From: Micrococcaceae bacterium Sec5.8
GTDB lineage: Bacteria > Actinomycetota > Actinomycetes > Actinomycetales > Micrococcaceae
NCBI GenBank assembly: GCA_039636775.1
Contig: CP143429.1
Coordinates: 620,001 to 684,000, forward strand
Reading direction: 5' to 3'
Length of the DNA stretch: 64,000 bases
The notes below the pieces were generated by a model. It saw nothing but the letters and a program-made list of their open reading frames with translations, had not been told where the DNA came from and searched no databases. Position 1 is the first letter of the stretch. The number at the start of each line of letters is the position of its first letter. The position numbers and the translations under genes were made by a program. Of the stretch, positions 31,056-40,372 are shown piece after piece.

Positions 31056-33538
31056 TGGAGCAATTCCTCTGCGGCTTCTACGTCAATAATCCGGTGGATG
31101 GACAGTACGCGTTCGGTTTCCTTCGCCGGGTCGAAGACCCGGACCCGTCCGCCAGTTACAGCTACCGGAACAACCGTTTCCCGCACCGCATTCCCCATGC
31201 CGTCGACGACGTTCATCACCACCCGTTGTTTGAGCCGGATCGCTTTCTGCAGGGTTTCCAGACCGATCTGGGTCGCTTCCTCGCTGCCGGGGGCCAGCGC
31301 GGGATGGCCGCCGCCCGCGGCGGCGGTTTCGTTGCGCAGCACTGCCAGCTGGGCATCGACGTCGGCCTCCGGCGGGGCTGTGCGCGGGGCGCTGTAGACC
31401 GGCCGGACACTTCCGGGCGCCGCGACGGTGCGGCGCAGCCGGACCCCGGCGGCCTCCGATTCGTCCACGGCGGGCGCGAGGCCCAGGCTCCGGAGCAGCT
31501 GCGCTGTTTCCCGCGGTGCGGCGTGCGAGAGAAGCACAGTGGGTGCGATCCGAACCAGTCCCAGGCCGGCGGCGCCGGGGGTGTTGAGGAGTTCCAGGAG
31601 GGCCGTTTCGTCGTCGCTCTGGATGAAACTCGCCGCGGAGCCGACGCGCAGCCGGGCATGCCGGGCGGCGGTGTCCTCAATCAGGTACTTTAACGGCTGC
31701 GGGATCGCGGTGGCCGAGTGCTGGCTGAGGAAGTCCAGCAAGGCGTGGGCATCGTGGCCGGCATCGAGTGCGCGCCGGACGGAAGCGACCGAGAACCGGT
31801 AGATCGTGGCTGGTCCCTGGCCCTCGGCGTCGGCCATGGTGAGGAGCTTCTCGGTCAGTTCCGGTGCGAGGTACCCCGGGGCCACCGCCGTAAGGTCGGC
31901 CTGAAGCAGCACATGGTTCAAGGCCGCTGGCAGGTGTTCGCCCAGGATTCCCATCGCCTCGTCGGGCTGCTCGGCGGCGATGGCCGCGCCGATCTGGCTG
32001 AGCGCGCCGGAGCCGATGAGGCCCAGGAGCTCTGCCTCCGCCAGGACTCCCTGGATCAGTGAGCTGAAACGCCGTGCCATCCGGGGCTGGGCCCAGTCGG
32101 CGCGCTCCAGCACGGCCGCGGCATCCAGAACCGGTGCCTGCCCGTCGGCGGCAGCGGCCTCCGCGGTCAGTTCGGCCAGGATTTCAAGGATCCGTTTCCG
32201 GACGACCGGGGCGTCCGGACGCTGGGCTTCGGCCGAGAGCGCATTGATGGTGGTGCCGGCCACGCCGCGGTGAAGGGCGGGGACCGCCGACTGGCCGGAG
32301 ACCGGCTGGCCCACGAGGGAGGGCGCCCGCTCGCTGGCGAGCCAGGCGTTGACCAGCCAAAGCCACTGTTCCTGCCGCGGCAGCGTCAGCCACTCAAGCT
32401 GAGCAGGCTGGACCCAGGCCGAACTGTCAACGTCGAGGCGGATCAGGCCGGCAAGAGCACATAATTCCGCCAGCACGCCGGCCTCGGGCAGCTGAACCCG
32501 CAGCGCGTCCGCCAAACGCTTGAGCTCCCGGACGCCCACCCCGCCGCTGCGCAGGGTAACGAGGGGCTGTCCCCGCAGGACGTGCAGCAATTCGCCCACC
32601 AACCGCAGCGTCTCGGCGATCGCGCCCAGCGCGGCGTTGCGGCGCAATCCGGCTGAGGTCCATCCCAGCTGCGGGACCGGGGGAGTCAACGCAAAGTTCT
32701 CGATGATATGCCCGCCGCGCAGGGACACCCCCACGCTGTGCGGGAGTTCGACGTGGGCGGCGTCCAGCGGCACCAGCAGCCCGCGCGCGAGAAGCCAGTC
32801 CACCGGCCCTACGTCGGCCGGCTCGTGCAGCACGCACGCGCGCCGTTGCGCCTGTGGAACCGCGCCCATGGCCCAGTTCCCGAAACGTGCCAGCAACGCC
32901 GTGGTGCGCTCAGGTGCGGTCTCCAGGATTTGCCGGAGCGACTCCGGTGTGTCCGTCCAGTGCTGCAGCGACAAGGCAGCTTCCATCGGGGTGGCTGCGG
33001 GCGAGATGGCCGCACCGTGGTGGTGCAGTTCCCCGACCAGTTGCACGGCGCGCTGGGCGAAGGCCGGCTGGAGCCGCACGAGTTCGGTGTAGCTGCGCCC
33101 CAGCCCGGCCGGGTAAATCCCGATCACATCCTTGAGGCTGCCCACCGGCAGGTAGTAGCGGTGCTTTGCGGCGGCCGGGGCGGTGCCGTGCGGGGGTTCG
33201 GCGCGGTGGACCAGCGCCAGGTCCTGCAGCGACTGCAGCATCCTTTCAATGGCCGCGAGGGAGGCGCCGTTGATCAGCTTCTTCAGCGGCGGGGCCGAGG
33301 CGCTGTGCCCGGTGTCCGTGTTGGTGCACAGGTGCAAAGTTTCCAGGACCTGCATTTGTGGTCGGTTGAGTCGCTCCAAGGCGCGCTGGACGCTGACGCG
33401 GCCGCTGGCGCGGGCCGCGAGGGCGGCAAAATCCGGCACGCCGGGGGAAATGAGGTCCGGCCGCGCAGCGAACAGGGCCCGCAACGAGTCATCGCTTCGT
33501 GCCTGCAGGTCTTTGCTTAGCGCGCGGATAAGGGACAT
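31052..33538 (-). CDS. XPB-associated protein with helicase_C_3 / XPB N-terminal-like domain
   Basis: An 828-residue protein without Walker motifs. The C-terminal part ('AIRLKQRVVMNVVDGMGNAVRETVVPVAVTGGRVRVFD') resembles a WYL/SH3-like module, and the middle part resembles the helicase_C_3 or XPB/Ssl2 N-terminal domain. It lies first in a two-gene operon with XPB, with a 4-nt overlap, so the two probably form a complex. The many short helices ('LLRSLGLAPAVDESEAAGVRLRR') look like winged-helix repeats. A role in DNA repair or transcription-coupled processes is inferred. Confidence 0.82.
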   Translation of the reverse strand: MSLIRALSKDLQARSDDSLRALFAARPDLISPGVPDFAALAARASGRVSVQRALERLNRPQMQVLETLHLCTNTDTGHSASAPPLKKLINGASLAAIERMLQSLQDLALVHRAEPPHGTAPAAAKHRYYLPVGSLKDVIGIYPAGLGRSYTELVRLQPAFAQRAVQLVGELHHHGAAISPAATPMEAALSLQHWTDTPESLRQILETAPERTTALLARFGNWAMGAVPQAQRRACVLHEPADVGPVDWLLARGLLVPLDAAHVELPHSVGVSLRGGHIIENFALTPPVPQLGWTSAGLRRNAALGAIAETLRLVGELLHVLRGQPLVTLRSGGVGVRELKRLADALRVQLPEAGVLAELCALAGLIRLDVDSSAWVQPAQLEWLTLPRQEQWLWLVNAWLASERAPSLVGQPVSGQSAVPALHRGVAGTTINALSAEAQRPDAPVVRKRILEILAELTAEAAAADGQAPVLDAAAVLERADWAQPRMARRFSSLIQGVLAEAELLGLIGSGALSQIGAAIAAEQPDEAMGILGEHLPAALNHVLLQADLTAVAPGYLAPELTEKLLTMADAEGQGPATIYRFSVASVRRALDAGHDAHALLDFLSQHSATAIPQPLKYLIEDTAARHARLRVGSAASFIQSDDETALLELLNTPGAAGLGLVRIAPTVLLSHAAPRETAQLLRSLGLAPAVDESEAAGVRLRRTVAAPGSVRPVYSAPRTAPPEADVDAQLAVLRNETAAAGGGHPALAPGSEEATQIGLETLQKAIRLKQRVVMNVVDGMGNAVRETVVPVAVTGGRVRVFDPAKETERVLSIHRIIDVEAAEELLQ

Positions 33539-33548
33539 CAGTGTCAGG

Positions 33549-33782
33549 TTACCTTCCGTCTGGCTCTCGCGTCCGTCGCCGGGATGCGGCGCCGTCGATC
33601 ACGAGCAGGAGCATCAACAAGAACGCCACCGGAAGCCCGTAGAGGGCGGTGGACGTCACCCACACAGGCGGCACGGCATGGTTGAACGCCAGCGCCATCA
33701 CGAGGCCGACAGCAGCGAGCGACAGCATGGCGGCTGCTGCCGCAGCGATCAACAGTGGCCGCCGGAAACGCAGTTCAGTCAT
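33549..33782 (-). CDS. small two-helix membrane protein
   Basis: A 77-residue protein with helices at about 8-32 and 44-63 and basic ends ('RFRRP', 'SRRRTREPDGR'). The ATG ends at 33782. It lies 10 nt upstream of the helicase partner gene, so it may be the first gene of that transcript. No family recognised. Confidence 0.65.
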   Translation of the reverse strand: MTELRFRRPLLIAAAAAAMLSLAAVGLVMALAFNHAVPPVWVTSTALYGLPVAFLLMLLLVIDGAASRRRTREPDGR

Positions 33783-33960
33783 GGGGCTAACGCTAACAGT
33801 CCGGCCCGCACCGTGCCCCGAACGGCCAAAGTGGGCTCGGCACGATAACCTTGGGGGAACAGACCAACACGGTCAAGGCAGTCATCCCTTGAACCCGCAT
33901 ATCCATGCGGATGCGGTGGCCGTCGGCCGCGTCACCAGCAGAACGAAGAGGGTTGATTAC

Positions 33961-34344
33961 GTGCCTACCGGCAAGGTCAAGTGGTATGACAAGGACAAGG
34001 GCTTCGGATTTCTCGCGGGCGAGGACGGCCAGGAAGTCTTCCTTCCCAAGTCCGCGCTGCCCGAGGGCGTAACCGAGCTCAAGGCCGGCACGAAGGTCGA
34101 ATTCGGCGTGGCCGACGGCCGCAAGGGCGCCCAGGCCCTGGGCCTGCGGGTGCTCGAGAAGACCCCGTCCATCGCAAAGGCCAAGCGCCCCAGCGCGCGA
34201 GATCTCGCCCCGCTGGTGCAGGATCTCGTCAGCGTCCTGGACAACCTTTCCGGAACGCTGTCCGCGGGCAAGTACCCGGAAGGCAACAAGGGCAAGGCGA
34301 TCGCCGTCGCCCTGCGTAAGGTTGCCGACGAGCTGGACGCGTAG
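33961..34344 (+). CDS. cold-shock-like protein with C-terminal extension (actinobacterial CspB type)
   Basis: A 127-residue protein. The OB fold starts 'GKVKWYDKDKGFGFL' with intact RNP1, but RNP2 reads 'EVFLPKSAL' instead of VFVHxSA. A helical 55-residue extension ('SARDLAPLVQDLVSVLDNLSGTL') follows. This is the divergent type next to helicase and DUF3027 genes in mycobacteria (Rv0871). GTG start after GAAGAGGG; an upstream open frame has no support. Followed 8 nt later by DUF3027. Confidence 0.88.
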   Translation: MPTGKVKWYDKDKGFGFLAGEDGQEVFLPKSALPEGVTELKAGTKVEFGVADGRKGAQALGLRVLEKTPSIAKAKRPSARDLAPLVQDLVSVLDNLSGTLSAGKYPEGNKGKAIAVALRKVADELDA

Positions 34345-34352
34345 GTTCGGCG

Positions 34353-35060
34353 ATGACTCCGGAAACTGACCAGACCGACGCCGGGGAGCAGACCGCCGCC
34401 GGGGCCGGAAATGCCGGAACGAAAGAGGGCTCCAAACCGCGTGCGGGGGTTCCCGTCTGGCGCACCGGCAAGCCTGACGTCTTCCTCGCCGACGCCGTCG
34501 ACGCCGCACGTACCGCCCTTGAAGGCATCGCCCCCGCCGGGCAGATCGGCCGGCACCTGGCAGCCAAGAGTGAGGGCGACCGTCTGGTCACCCACCTCTT
34601 CGAATCTAAGCTGGCCGGTTACGGCGGGTGGCAGTGGTACGCCGTGCTGACCCGGAACTCCAGGTCCAAAGTGGTGACAGTCGACGAGCTCGGCCTGCTG
34701 CCCTCTGAGGACTCGGTCCTGGCGCCGGAGTGGATTCCCTGGGCCGAGCGGGTCCGGCCGGGAGATGAGCAGGGCGATGACATTCCTGAAGCCGCCGGCG
34801 CTGTCCCCCTGGCGGACGTGATCGAGCCCGAGCCCGCCGCCGGCGCGGATTACGAAAACGAAGACGACGACGGCTCGGCGGAAGACGATGCGCCGGAGGA
34901 CGACTCCGATGACGCAGACGGCAACGCGGACGGCGCCGGCGACGAGTACGACGCCGATGACGTTGACGACGACGATAACGATGACGATAACGATGACGAC
35001 TCGGAAGCGGCCGCAAGTGACGGTCCGGACGACGAGCTCCCCGCGGCACAGGCTGACTAG
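34353..35060 (+). CDS. DUF3027 domain protein with a polyacidic tail
   Basis: A 235-residue protein. The conserved part (about 30-135) has 'FLADAVDAARTALEGIAPAGQIGRHL' and 'YGGWQWYAVLTRNSRSKVVTVDELGLLP', the DUF3027 signature. From about residue 160 the chain is almost all Asp/Glu, encoded by GAC/GAT-rich DNA. Function unknown; the family is actinobacterial and travels with the cold-shock gene and serC. Probably cotranscribed with the csp-like gene. Confidence 0.88.
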   Translation: MTPETDQTDAGEQTAAGAGNAGTKEGSKPRAGVPVWRTGKPDVFLADAVDAARTALEGIAPAGQIGRHLAAKSEGDRLVTHLFESKLAGYGGWQWYAVLTRNSRSKVVTVDELGLLPSEDSVLAPEWIPWAERVRPGDEQGDDIPEAAGAVPLADVIEPEPAAGADYENEDDDGSAEDDAPEDDSDDADGNADGAGDEYDADDVDDDDNDDDNDDDSEAAASDGPDDELPAAQAD

Positions 35061-35101
35061 CGGTTGAAACCATCAGGGTCGCGGCAGAGTGAGGGCTGGA
35101 G

Positions 35102-36469
35102 ATGATGTCCACCTTCAAGTCCCTGCATATCCTGAACTACCGGATCTGGTTCATTGGGGCAATGGTCTCGAACATCGGGACCTGGATGCAGCGCACGGCC
35201 CAGGATTGGCTGGTCTTTGACCATCTGACCGAGCATGATGCCAGCGCCATGGGGATCACGATGGCCTTGCAGCTCGGTCCCCAGCTCTTCCTCGCCCCCG
35301 TGGCCGGGCTGATGGCCGACCGCTTCAACCGCAAACAACTGCTGGTCATGACCCAGTCCGCCATGGCGCTGCTGAGCGCCGGCCTGGGTATTCTGGTGAT
35401 CTCCGGCGCGGCCCAGCTCTGGCACGTCTACGGCTTTGCCCTGTTGTTGGGCCTCGTGTCCGCCCTCGATGCTCCGGTGCGCCAGACGTTCGTCTCCGAA
35501 CTGGTCCACGACGAGTTCCTGCCCAATGCCGTGGCCCTGAACAGCGCCTCCTTCAATGTGGCACGGATGATCGGACCCGCAGTGGCCGGTATCCTCACGG
35601 TCGCGGTAGGGCCCGGTTGGGTCTTCCTGATTAACACCCTGACCTTTGTGGCATTGCTGCTGAGCCTGTGGAAGATTCCCACCAGTTCGCTGCGCCAGCT
35701 GCCCCGGGCCGCGCCCGGGAAAGGCCGGATCCGGGAAGGCCTGCGCTACGTGCAGTTCCGGCCGGACATCGTCGTGGTGTTGGTGGCAGTCTTTATCGTG
35801 GGGACCCTCGGACTGAACTTCGTACTGTTTATCGCGGCCATGGTCGGCACGGAGTTCGGCCTGGATGCCAGTGCGTTCGGGCTCATGAACTCCATCATGG
35901 CGATCGGCTCCGTCGCCGGTGCCTTGCTGTCCGCCGGCCGCCAAAAGCCGCGGCTGCGGATTATCTTCGGAGCTGCCGGAGCTTTCGGCGTGGCGTCCGG
36001 CGTCGCCGCATTGGCCCCCAGCTACTTCTGGTTCGGTGTGGCGCTGGTTCCGGTGGGGCTCTTCGCCATCACGATGATGACGAGCGCCAACGGGTACGTG
36101 CAAACCACCACGGACCCGGTGATGCGCGGGCGGGTGATGGCGCTCTACATGGCGATCTTCATGGGCGGTACCCCCATCGGGGCGCCGTTCGTGGGCTGGG
36201 TGGCGAATGTCGCCGGTCCACGCTGGTCCCTGGGTGTAGCTGCTGCCTCAGGCATCATCGCTGCCCTGATCGGGCTGGGGTGGATTGTTCGGGCTAAACA
36301 CCTGCGGATCAGGTTCGACCGCCGGGCCCGCGGAATCCGGCATTTCCGCGTCGAGTCCGCCGGCGCGCCGGGACCAACCGGCCCGCACACCGCAGCGCCC
36401 GGGCTCGGCCGCCCCGACGCAGACGGCGCCGCCCGGGATTCCAACCCGGACGACGCCGTCGAACGCTGA
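35102..36469 (+). CDS. MFS transporter, enterobactin-exporter-like (MFS_3) family
   Basis: A 455-residue protein with about 12 hydrophobic helices. Features of the MFS_3 family are 'NYRIWFIGAMVSNIGTWMQRTAQDWLVF', 'GLMADRFNRKQLLV' (motif A) and 'ALDAPVRQTFVSELV'. The family exports siderophores and drugs. An ATG at 35105 is an alternative start. It follows DUF3027 by 41 nt, and the tail from about residue 400 is polar and Pro-rich. The substrate is not evident. Confidence 0.88.
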   Translation: MMSTFKSLHILNYRIWFIGAMVSNIGTWMQRTAQDWLVFDHLTEHDASAMGITMALQLGPQLFLAPVAGLMADRFNRKQLLVMTQSAMALLSAGLGILVISGAAQLWHVYGFALLLGLVSALDAPVRQTFVSELVHDEFLPNAVALNSASFNVARMIGPAVAGILTVAVGPGWVFLINTLTFVALLLSLWKIPTSSLRQLPRAAPGKGRIREGLRYVQFRPDIVVVLVAVFIVGTLGLNFVLFIAAMVGTEFGLDASAFGLMNSIMAIGSVAGALLSAGRQKPRLRIIFGAAGAFGVASGVAALAPSYFWFGVALVPVGLFAITMMTSANGYVQTTTDPVMRGRVMALYMAIFMGGTPIGAPFVGWVANVAGPRWSLGVAAASGIIAALIGLGWIVRAKHLRIRFDRRARGIRHFRVESAGAPGPTGPHTAAPGLGRPDADGAARDSNPDDAVER

Positions 36470-36495
36470 CGCAGCGGCATCCGGCGCGGGGCGGG

Positions 36496-37743
<1,248 letters not shown>

Positions 37744-37876
37744 TCATTGAGATTATCCGGAGTAATTCAAATTAGACTAAGCTGGCCTGCGAACGTACGG
37801 CGGACCCGGCCAGGGCGCCAGCAGCAGGCGGTACGGTGGAAAGCACGCAGGGACGGCGCTTGAGGAGCGGAGCTGA

Positions 37877-38575
37877 ATGACGGATCTGATCGACACAACC
37901 GAGATGTATCTCCGGACCATTCTGGAACTCGAAGAAGAGAACATCGTGGCTCTTCGCGCCCGTATTGCGGAACGGCTGCGCCACTCCGGTCCCACTGTGT
38001 CCCAGACCGTCGGCCGGATGGAGCGCGACGGGTTGGTGGTTGTCTCCGGTGACCGGCACCTTGAACTGACCGAAACCGGCCGGAGGCGGGCCATCGGAGT
38101 CATGCGCAAGCACCGGTTGGCCGAACGGCTCCTCGCAGACGTCATTGGGCTCGACTGGGCCTACGTCCATGAAGAGGCCTGCCGCTGGGAACACGTGATG
38201 AGCGAACGGGTGGAGCGGCGGATCTTCGAGTTACTCGACCACCCCACAGTCTCGCCGTACGGCAATCCGATTCCGGGACTCGTGGAGCTTGGCGGCCTGC
38301 CCTCTTCACCCTATTCCGACGGTGTGGTGAACCTGCTCGACGCCATGGCCGGCTACGGACCCGGTTCGGTGGTCAGAGTCAACCGGCTGGCGGAACCCAT
38401 CCAAGTTGAACCGGAACTGCTGGTTCAGCTCGATGAGGGCGGCATCCGGCCCGGGGCGCTGATCTCGTTGGAGCGCGTCGGTGAGTACATTTCCGTGCGC
38501 GTGCCGGACATCGAGGGTGCGCTGGAACTTCCTCCCGAGGTCGCCGCCCACGTTTTCGTTACCGTCGGGTCATAA
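37877..38575 (+). CDS. ideR: DtxR/IdeR-type iron-dependent repressor
   Basis: A 232-residue three-domain regulator. The winged helix has 'ALRARIAERLRHSGPTVSQTVGRMERDGLV'. The metal ligands fall at the same numbers as in DtxR: M10, H79, E83, H98, C102, E105 and H106 (in 'VHEEACRWEHVMSE'). The C-terminal SH3-like domain is present. With Fe(II) it should repress iron-uptake genes at TTAGGTTAGGCTAACCTAA-type boxes. The siderophore-interacting protein gene in this window is a possible target. Next gene is a riboswitch-controlled hydrolase. Confidence 0.92.
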   Translation: MTDLIDTTEMYLRTILELEEENIVALRARIAERLRHSGPTVSQTVGRMERDGLVVVSGDRHLELTETGRRRAIGVMRKHRLAERLLADVIGLDWAYVHEEACRWEHVMSERVERRIFELLDHPTVSPYGNPIPGLVELGGLPSSPYSDGVVNLLDAMAGYGPGSVVRVNRLAEPIQVEPELLVQLDEGGIRPGALISLERVGEYISVRVPDIEGALELPPEVAAHVFVTVGS

Positions 38576-38694
38576 CCGCCGCCCCAAGCTCGCGGACGCC
38601 CGCAGGTGGCGCACAAGCTGGGTAACGGATTTATCTCTGGACAGCTTCATCGCCTATAGTTGAAACAACCACCGATACCAAACCGTTACCTGAT

Positions 38695-38926
38695 CCGACG
38701 CCGAGCTCTGCCAGCGGATCAGTTGCAGTATCACTTTCTGGCAGGGGCGGGGGAACCACTTTTTGGCTGTTCGACAGCCTTGGGGTGAAGTCCGTCAGCG
38801 GCAATCACGTGTCACCAGAGGACTCCGCTGGAGCCCTCTCGTGTTTGCGTGCTTGTTCCGGCGGACCGGGTCTTTGATCACTCTGACCCGAATCCGACAG
38901 CTAACTCCGCAGGCTCTCCCGAGAGG
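38695..38926 (+). promoter_or_regulatory. cyclic-di-AMP riboswitch (ydaO-yuaA) upstream of the M23 peptidase
   Basis: The conserved blocks are 'GGCAGGGGCGGGGGAACC' at 38742-38759, 'TTGGGGTGAAGTC' at 38780-38792 and 'ACCCGAATCCGACAGCTAAC' at 38886-38905. A -10-like TATAGT lies at 38655-38660. The class binds c-di-AMP and in actinobacteria often leads cell-wall hydrolase and resuscitation genes such as rpfA; binding usually lowers expression. The Shine-Dalgarno GAGAGG for the M23 gene is at the 3' edge of the aptamer. Confidence 0.93.
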
Positions 38927-38934
38927 ATTCGTCT

Positions 38935-39756
38935 TTGACCACCCAGACCGCAAGGGGCCGCCGCCGCGCGACCGGCGCCGCTCCGGAGCCGCGCCGGGCC
39001 CTTGCTGCCCCAGCCGACCGCCCGCGTGAAACGCACCGTGACGATCGCCGGGTCCGCCGCAGCGCGTTCCGCCAGGTAACGGACTTGGCCGCCGCCAGCG
39101 GCGTTGGCCAGAAGGCCGGGATTGCACTGGCCGCCACGGGATTAATCCTCACGGTGATGGTCCCGGCAACCGGACCCGTGATGGCCACAGACACCGGCAC
39201 CGTGTCCGCTGCCGTCCCCGCCGCGGTCCAGCCCGCCATCACGGCCGCAGACGCAAAGATCGACTTCAACCGCAGCGCTGTCACCACCCAGAGCGATCCG
39301 GACGGGAAGCTCAAGCAACTGCTCAGCGCCCAGTCGGTCGGCTCCGTCACCCGCGCGGCTTCAACAGGAGTGCTCGGCGCGCCCCTGGACGATTTGAAAA
39401 CCGCGTCGCCGTTCGGCTACCGCGTCAGCCCGATCACCGGCGGCTCCGGCGAGTTCCACCGCGGCCAGGACTACGCGGCCCAGTGCGGCACAACCGTCCA
39501 CGCCGCGGCAAGCGGCACCGTGACCTTCACAGGCTGGCATCCCTACGGCGGCGGAAACCGGGTGGTGGTCGATCACGGCAACGGCCTGGAGACCACGTAC
39601 AACCACCTGTCCTCCGCCAGCGTCATCGTGGGCCAGACACTCGCCCGCGGCGATGTCCTGGCGCTGAGCGGCACCACCGGTGCCTCCACCGGCTGCCACC
39701 TCCACTTCGAAGTCATGGTCAACGGCGAAGTCGTTGACCCGACCGGCTGGCTGTAG
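38935..39756 (+). CDS. M23 family peptidase (peptidoglycan endopeptidase)
   Basis: A 273-residue protein: a basic cytosolic N-terminus, a helix at about 60-80, then a LytM/M23 metallopeptidase domain (about 150-273). Zinc ligands are visible as 'HRGQD' and 'HLHFEV', with 'NHLSS' between them. M23 enzymes cut peptide cross-links in peptidoglycan. TTG start, with GAGAGG at the edge of the c-di-AMP aptamer. The first of two neighbouring hydrolases each under a c-di-AMP riboswitch. Confidence 0.92.
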   Translation: MTTQTARGRRRATGAAPEPRRALAAPADRPRETHRDDRRVRRSAFRQVTDLAAASGVGQKAGIALAATGLILTVMVPATGPVMATDTGTVSAAVPAAVQPAITAADAKIDFNRSAVTTQSDPDGKLKQLLSAQSVGSVTRAASTGVLGAPLDDLKTASPFGYRVSPITGGSGEFHRGQDYAAQCGTTVHAAASGTVTFTGWHPYGGGNRVVVDHGNGLETTYNHLSSASVIVGQTLARGDVLALSGTTGASTGCHLHFEVMVNGEVVDPTGWL

Positions 39757-39799
39757 AAATCTGATGGGGTGCTCTCAAATTCTGGGAACACGCCGTGAC

Positions 39800-39816
39800 C
39801 CGAATGTGACATTCGG
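39800..39816. promoter_or_regulatory. 17-bp palindrome between the two hydrolase units
   Basis: CCGAATGT-g-ACATTCGG is a perfect 8-bp inverted repeat 44 nt after the M23 stop. It could be an operator for the second unit or a weak terminator. No U-tract follows. Confidence 0.4.
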
Positions 39817-39842
39817 TCCGCACTGCTGTACCGTTTGACCTA

Positions 39843-39865
39843 CGCCAACTTTTCCGAAGTTGGCG
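39843..39865 (+). terminator. hairpin after the M23 gene
   Basis: An 8-bp stem (cgccaact/agttggcg) with a 7-nt loop, followed by GCTCTTG. It lies about 85 nt past the M23 stop. It may end that transcript or be the first stem of the next leader. Confidence 0.5.
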
Positions 39866-39879
39866 CTCTTGAGTGGATT

Positions 39880-40060
39880 GCCTAGCTCTGCCACCGCTCA
39901 AGGTCCGTTCGCATGACATCGTCTGGCAGGGGCGGGGGAACCAATTTTGGTCTTCGCAAGAAGACCTTGGGGTTAAGTCGCAAAGCTTCCTACGGAAGCC
40001 GAGCGGCCGGGTGACTCCCATCCGAATCCGACAGCTCACCTCGCAGGCATTGGGAGAGGC
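39880..40060 (+). promoter_or_regulatory. second cyclic-di-AMP riboswitch, upstream of the NlpC/P60-like gene
   Basis: The same blocks recur: 'GGCAGGGGCGGGGGAACC' at 39926-39943, 'TTGGGGTTAAGTC' at 39967-39979 and 'ATCCGAATCCGACAGCTCAC' at 40020-40039. A strong inner hairpin (ggtcttc..gaagacc) is at 39950-39966. The aptamer ends with GGGAGAGG, which serves as ribosome-binding site for a small ORF rather than for the hydrolase gene itself. Confidence 0.92.
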
Positions 40061-40067
40061 TACTTTC

Positions 40068-40271
40068 GTGTCTTCACGCCACAATGCTGCGCTTCATCGC
40101 GCTTGCGCGGCTCCAACGAGCCCGCTGGAATCCAACGTTCGTGCCGCCCTTGCCGGCGCCCGGGCCGGATTCCGCACTGCCGACTCAATCTCTGCTGAGT
40201 CCGGCCCGCAGGCCATGCACCTGCAAGCAGTTCCCGCTTTTGGCGCGTCTTCGCAGTACACCCTTCGCTAA
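40068..40271 (+). CDS. small ORF directly behind the c-di-AMP riboswitch (possible leader peptide)
   Basis: A 67-codon frame from GTG at 40068, with GAGAGG 8 nt upstream inside the end of the aptamer, the same geometry as the M23 gene behind the first riboswitch. The product is Ala/Ser/Arg-rich ('HNAALHRACAAPTSPLESNV') with no known domain. It may be a translated regulatory leader, a small protein, or the relic of a gene once controlled here. The frame ends 101 nt before the NlpC/P60-like start. Confidence 0.45.
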   Translation: MSSRHNAALHRACAAPTSPLESNVRAALAGARAGFRTADSISAESGPQAMHLQAVPAFGASSQYTLR

Positions 40272-40372
40272 GTAACCCATTTCGGGGCGATCCGGCGTAC
40301 CCCCAAGATGCCGGAGCGTCCTCAGCCTGCGCCCAAAAAGCGCGGACCCAGGATCACGAAAGAGAGAACTTA

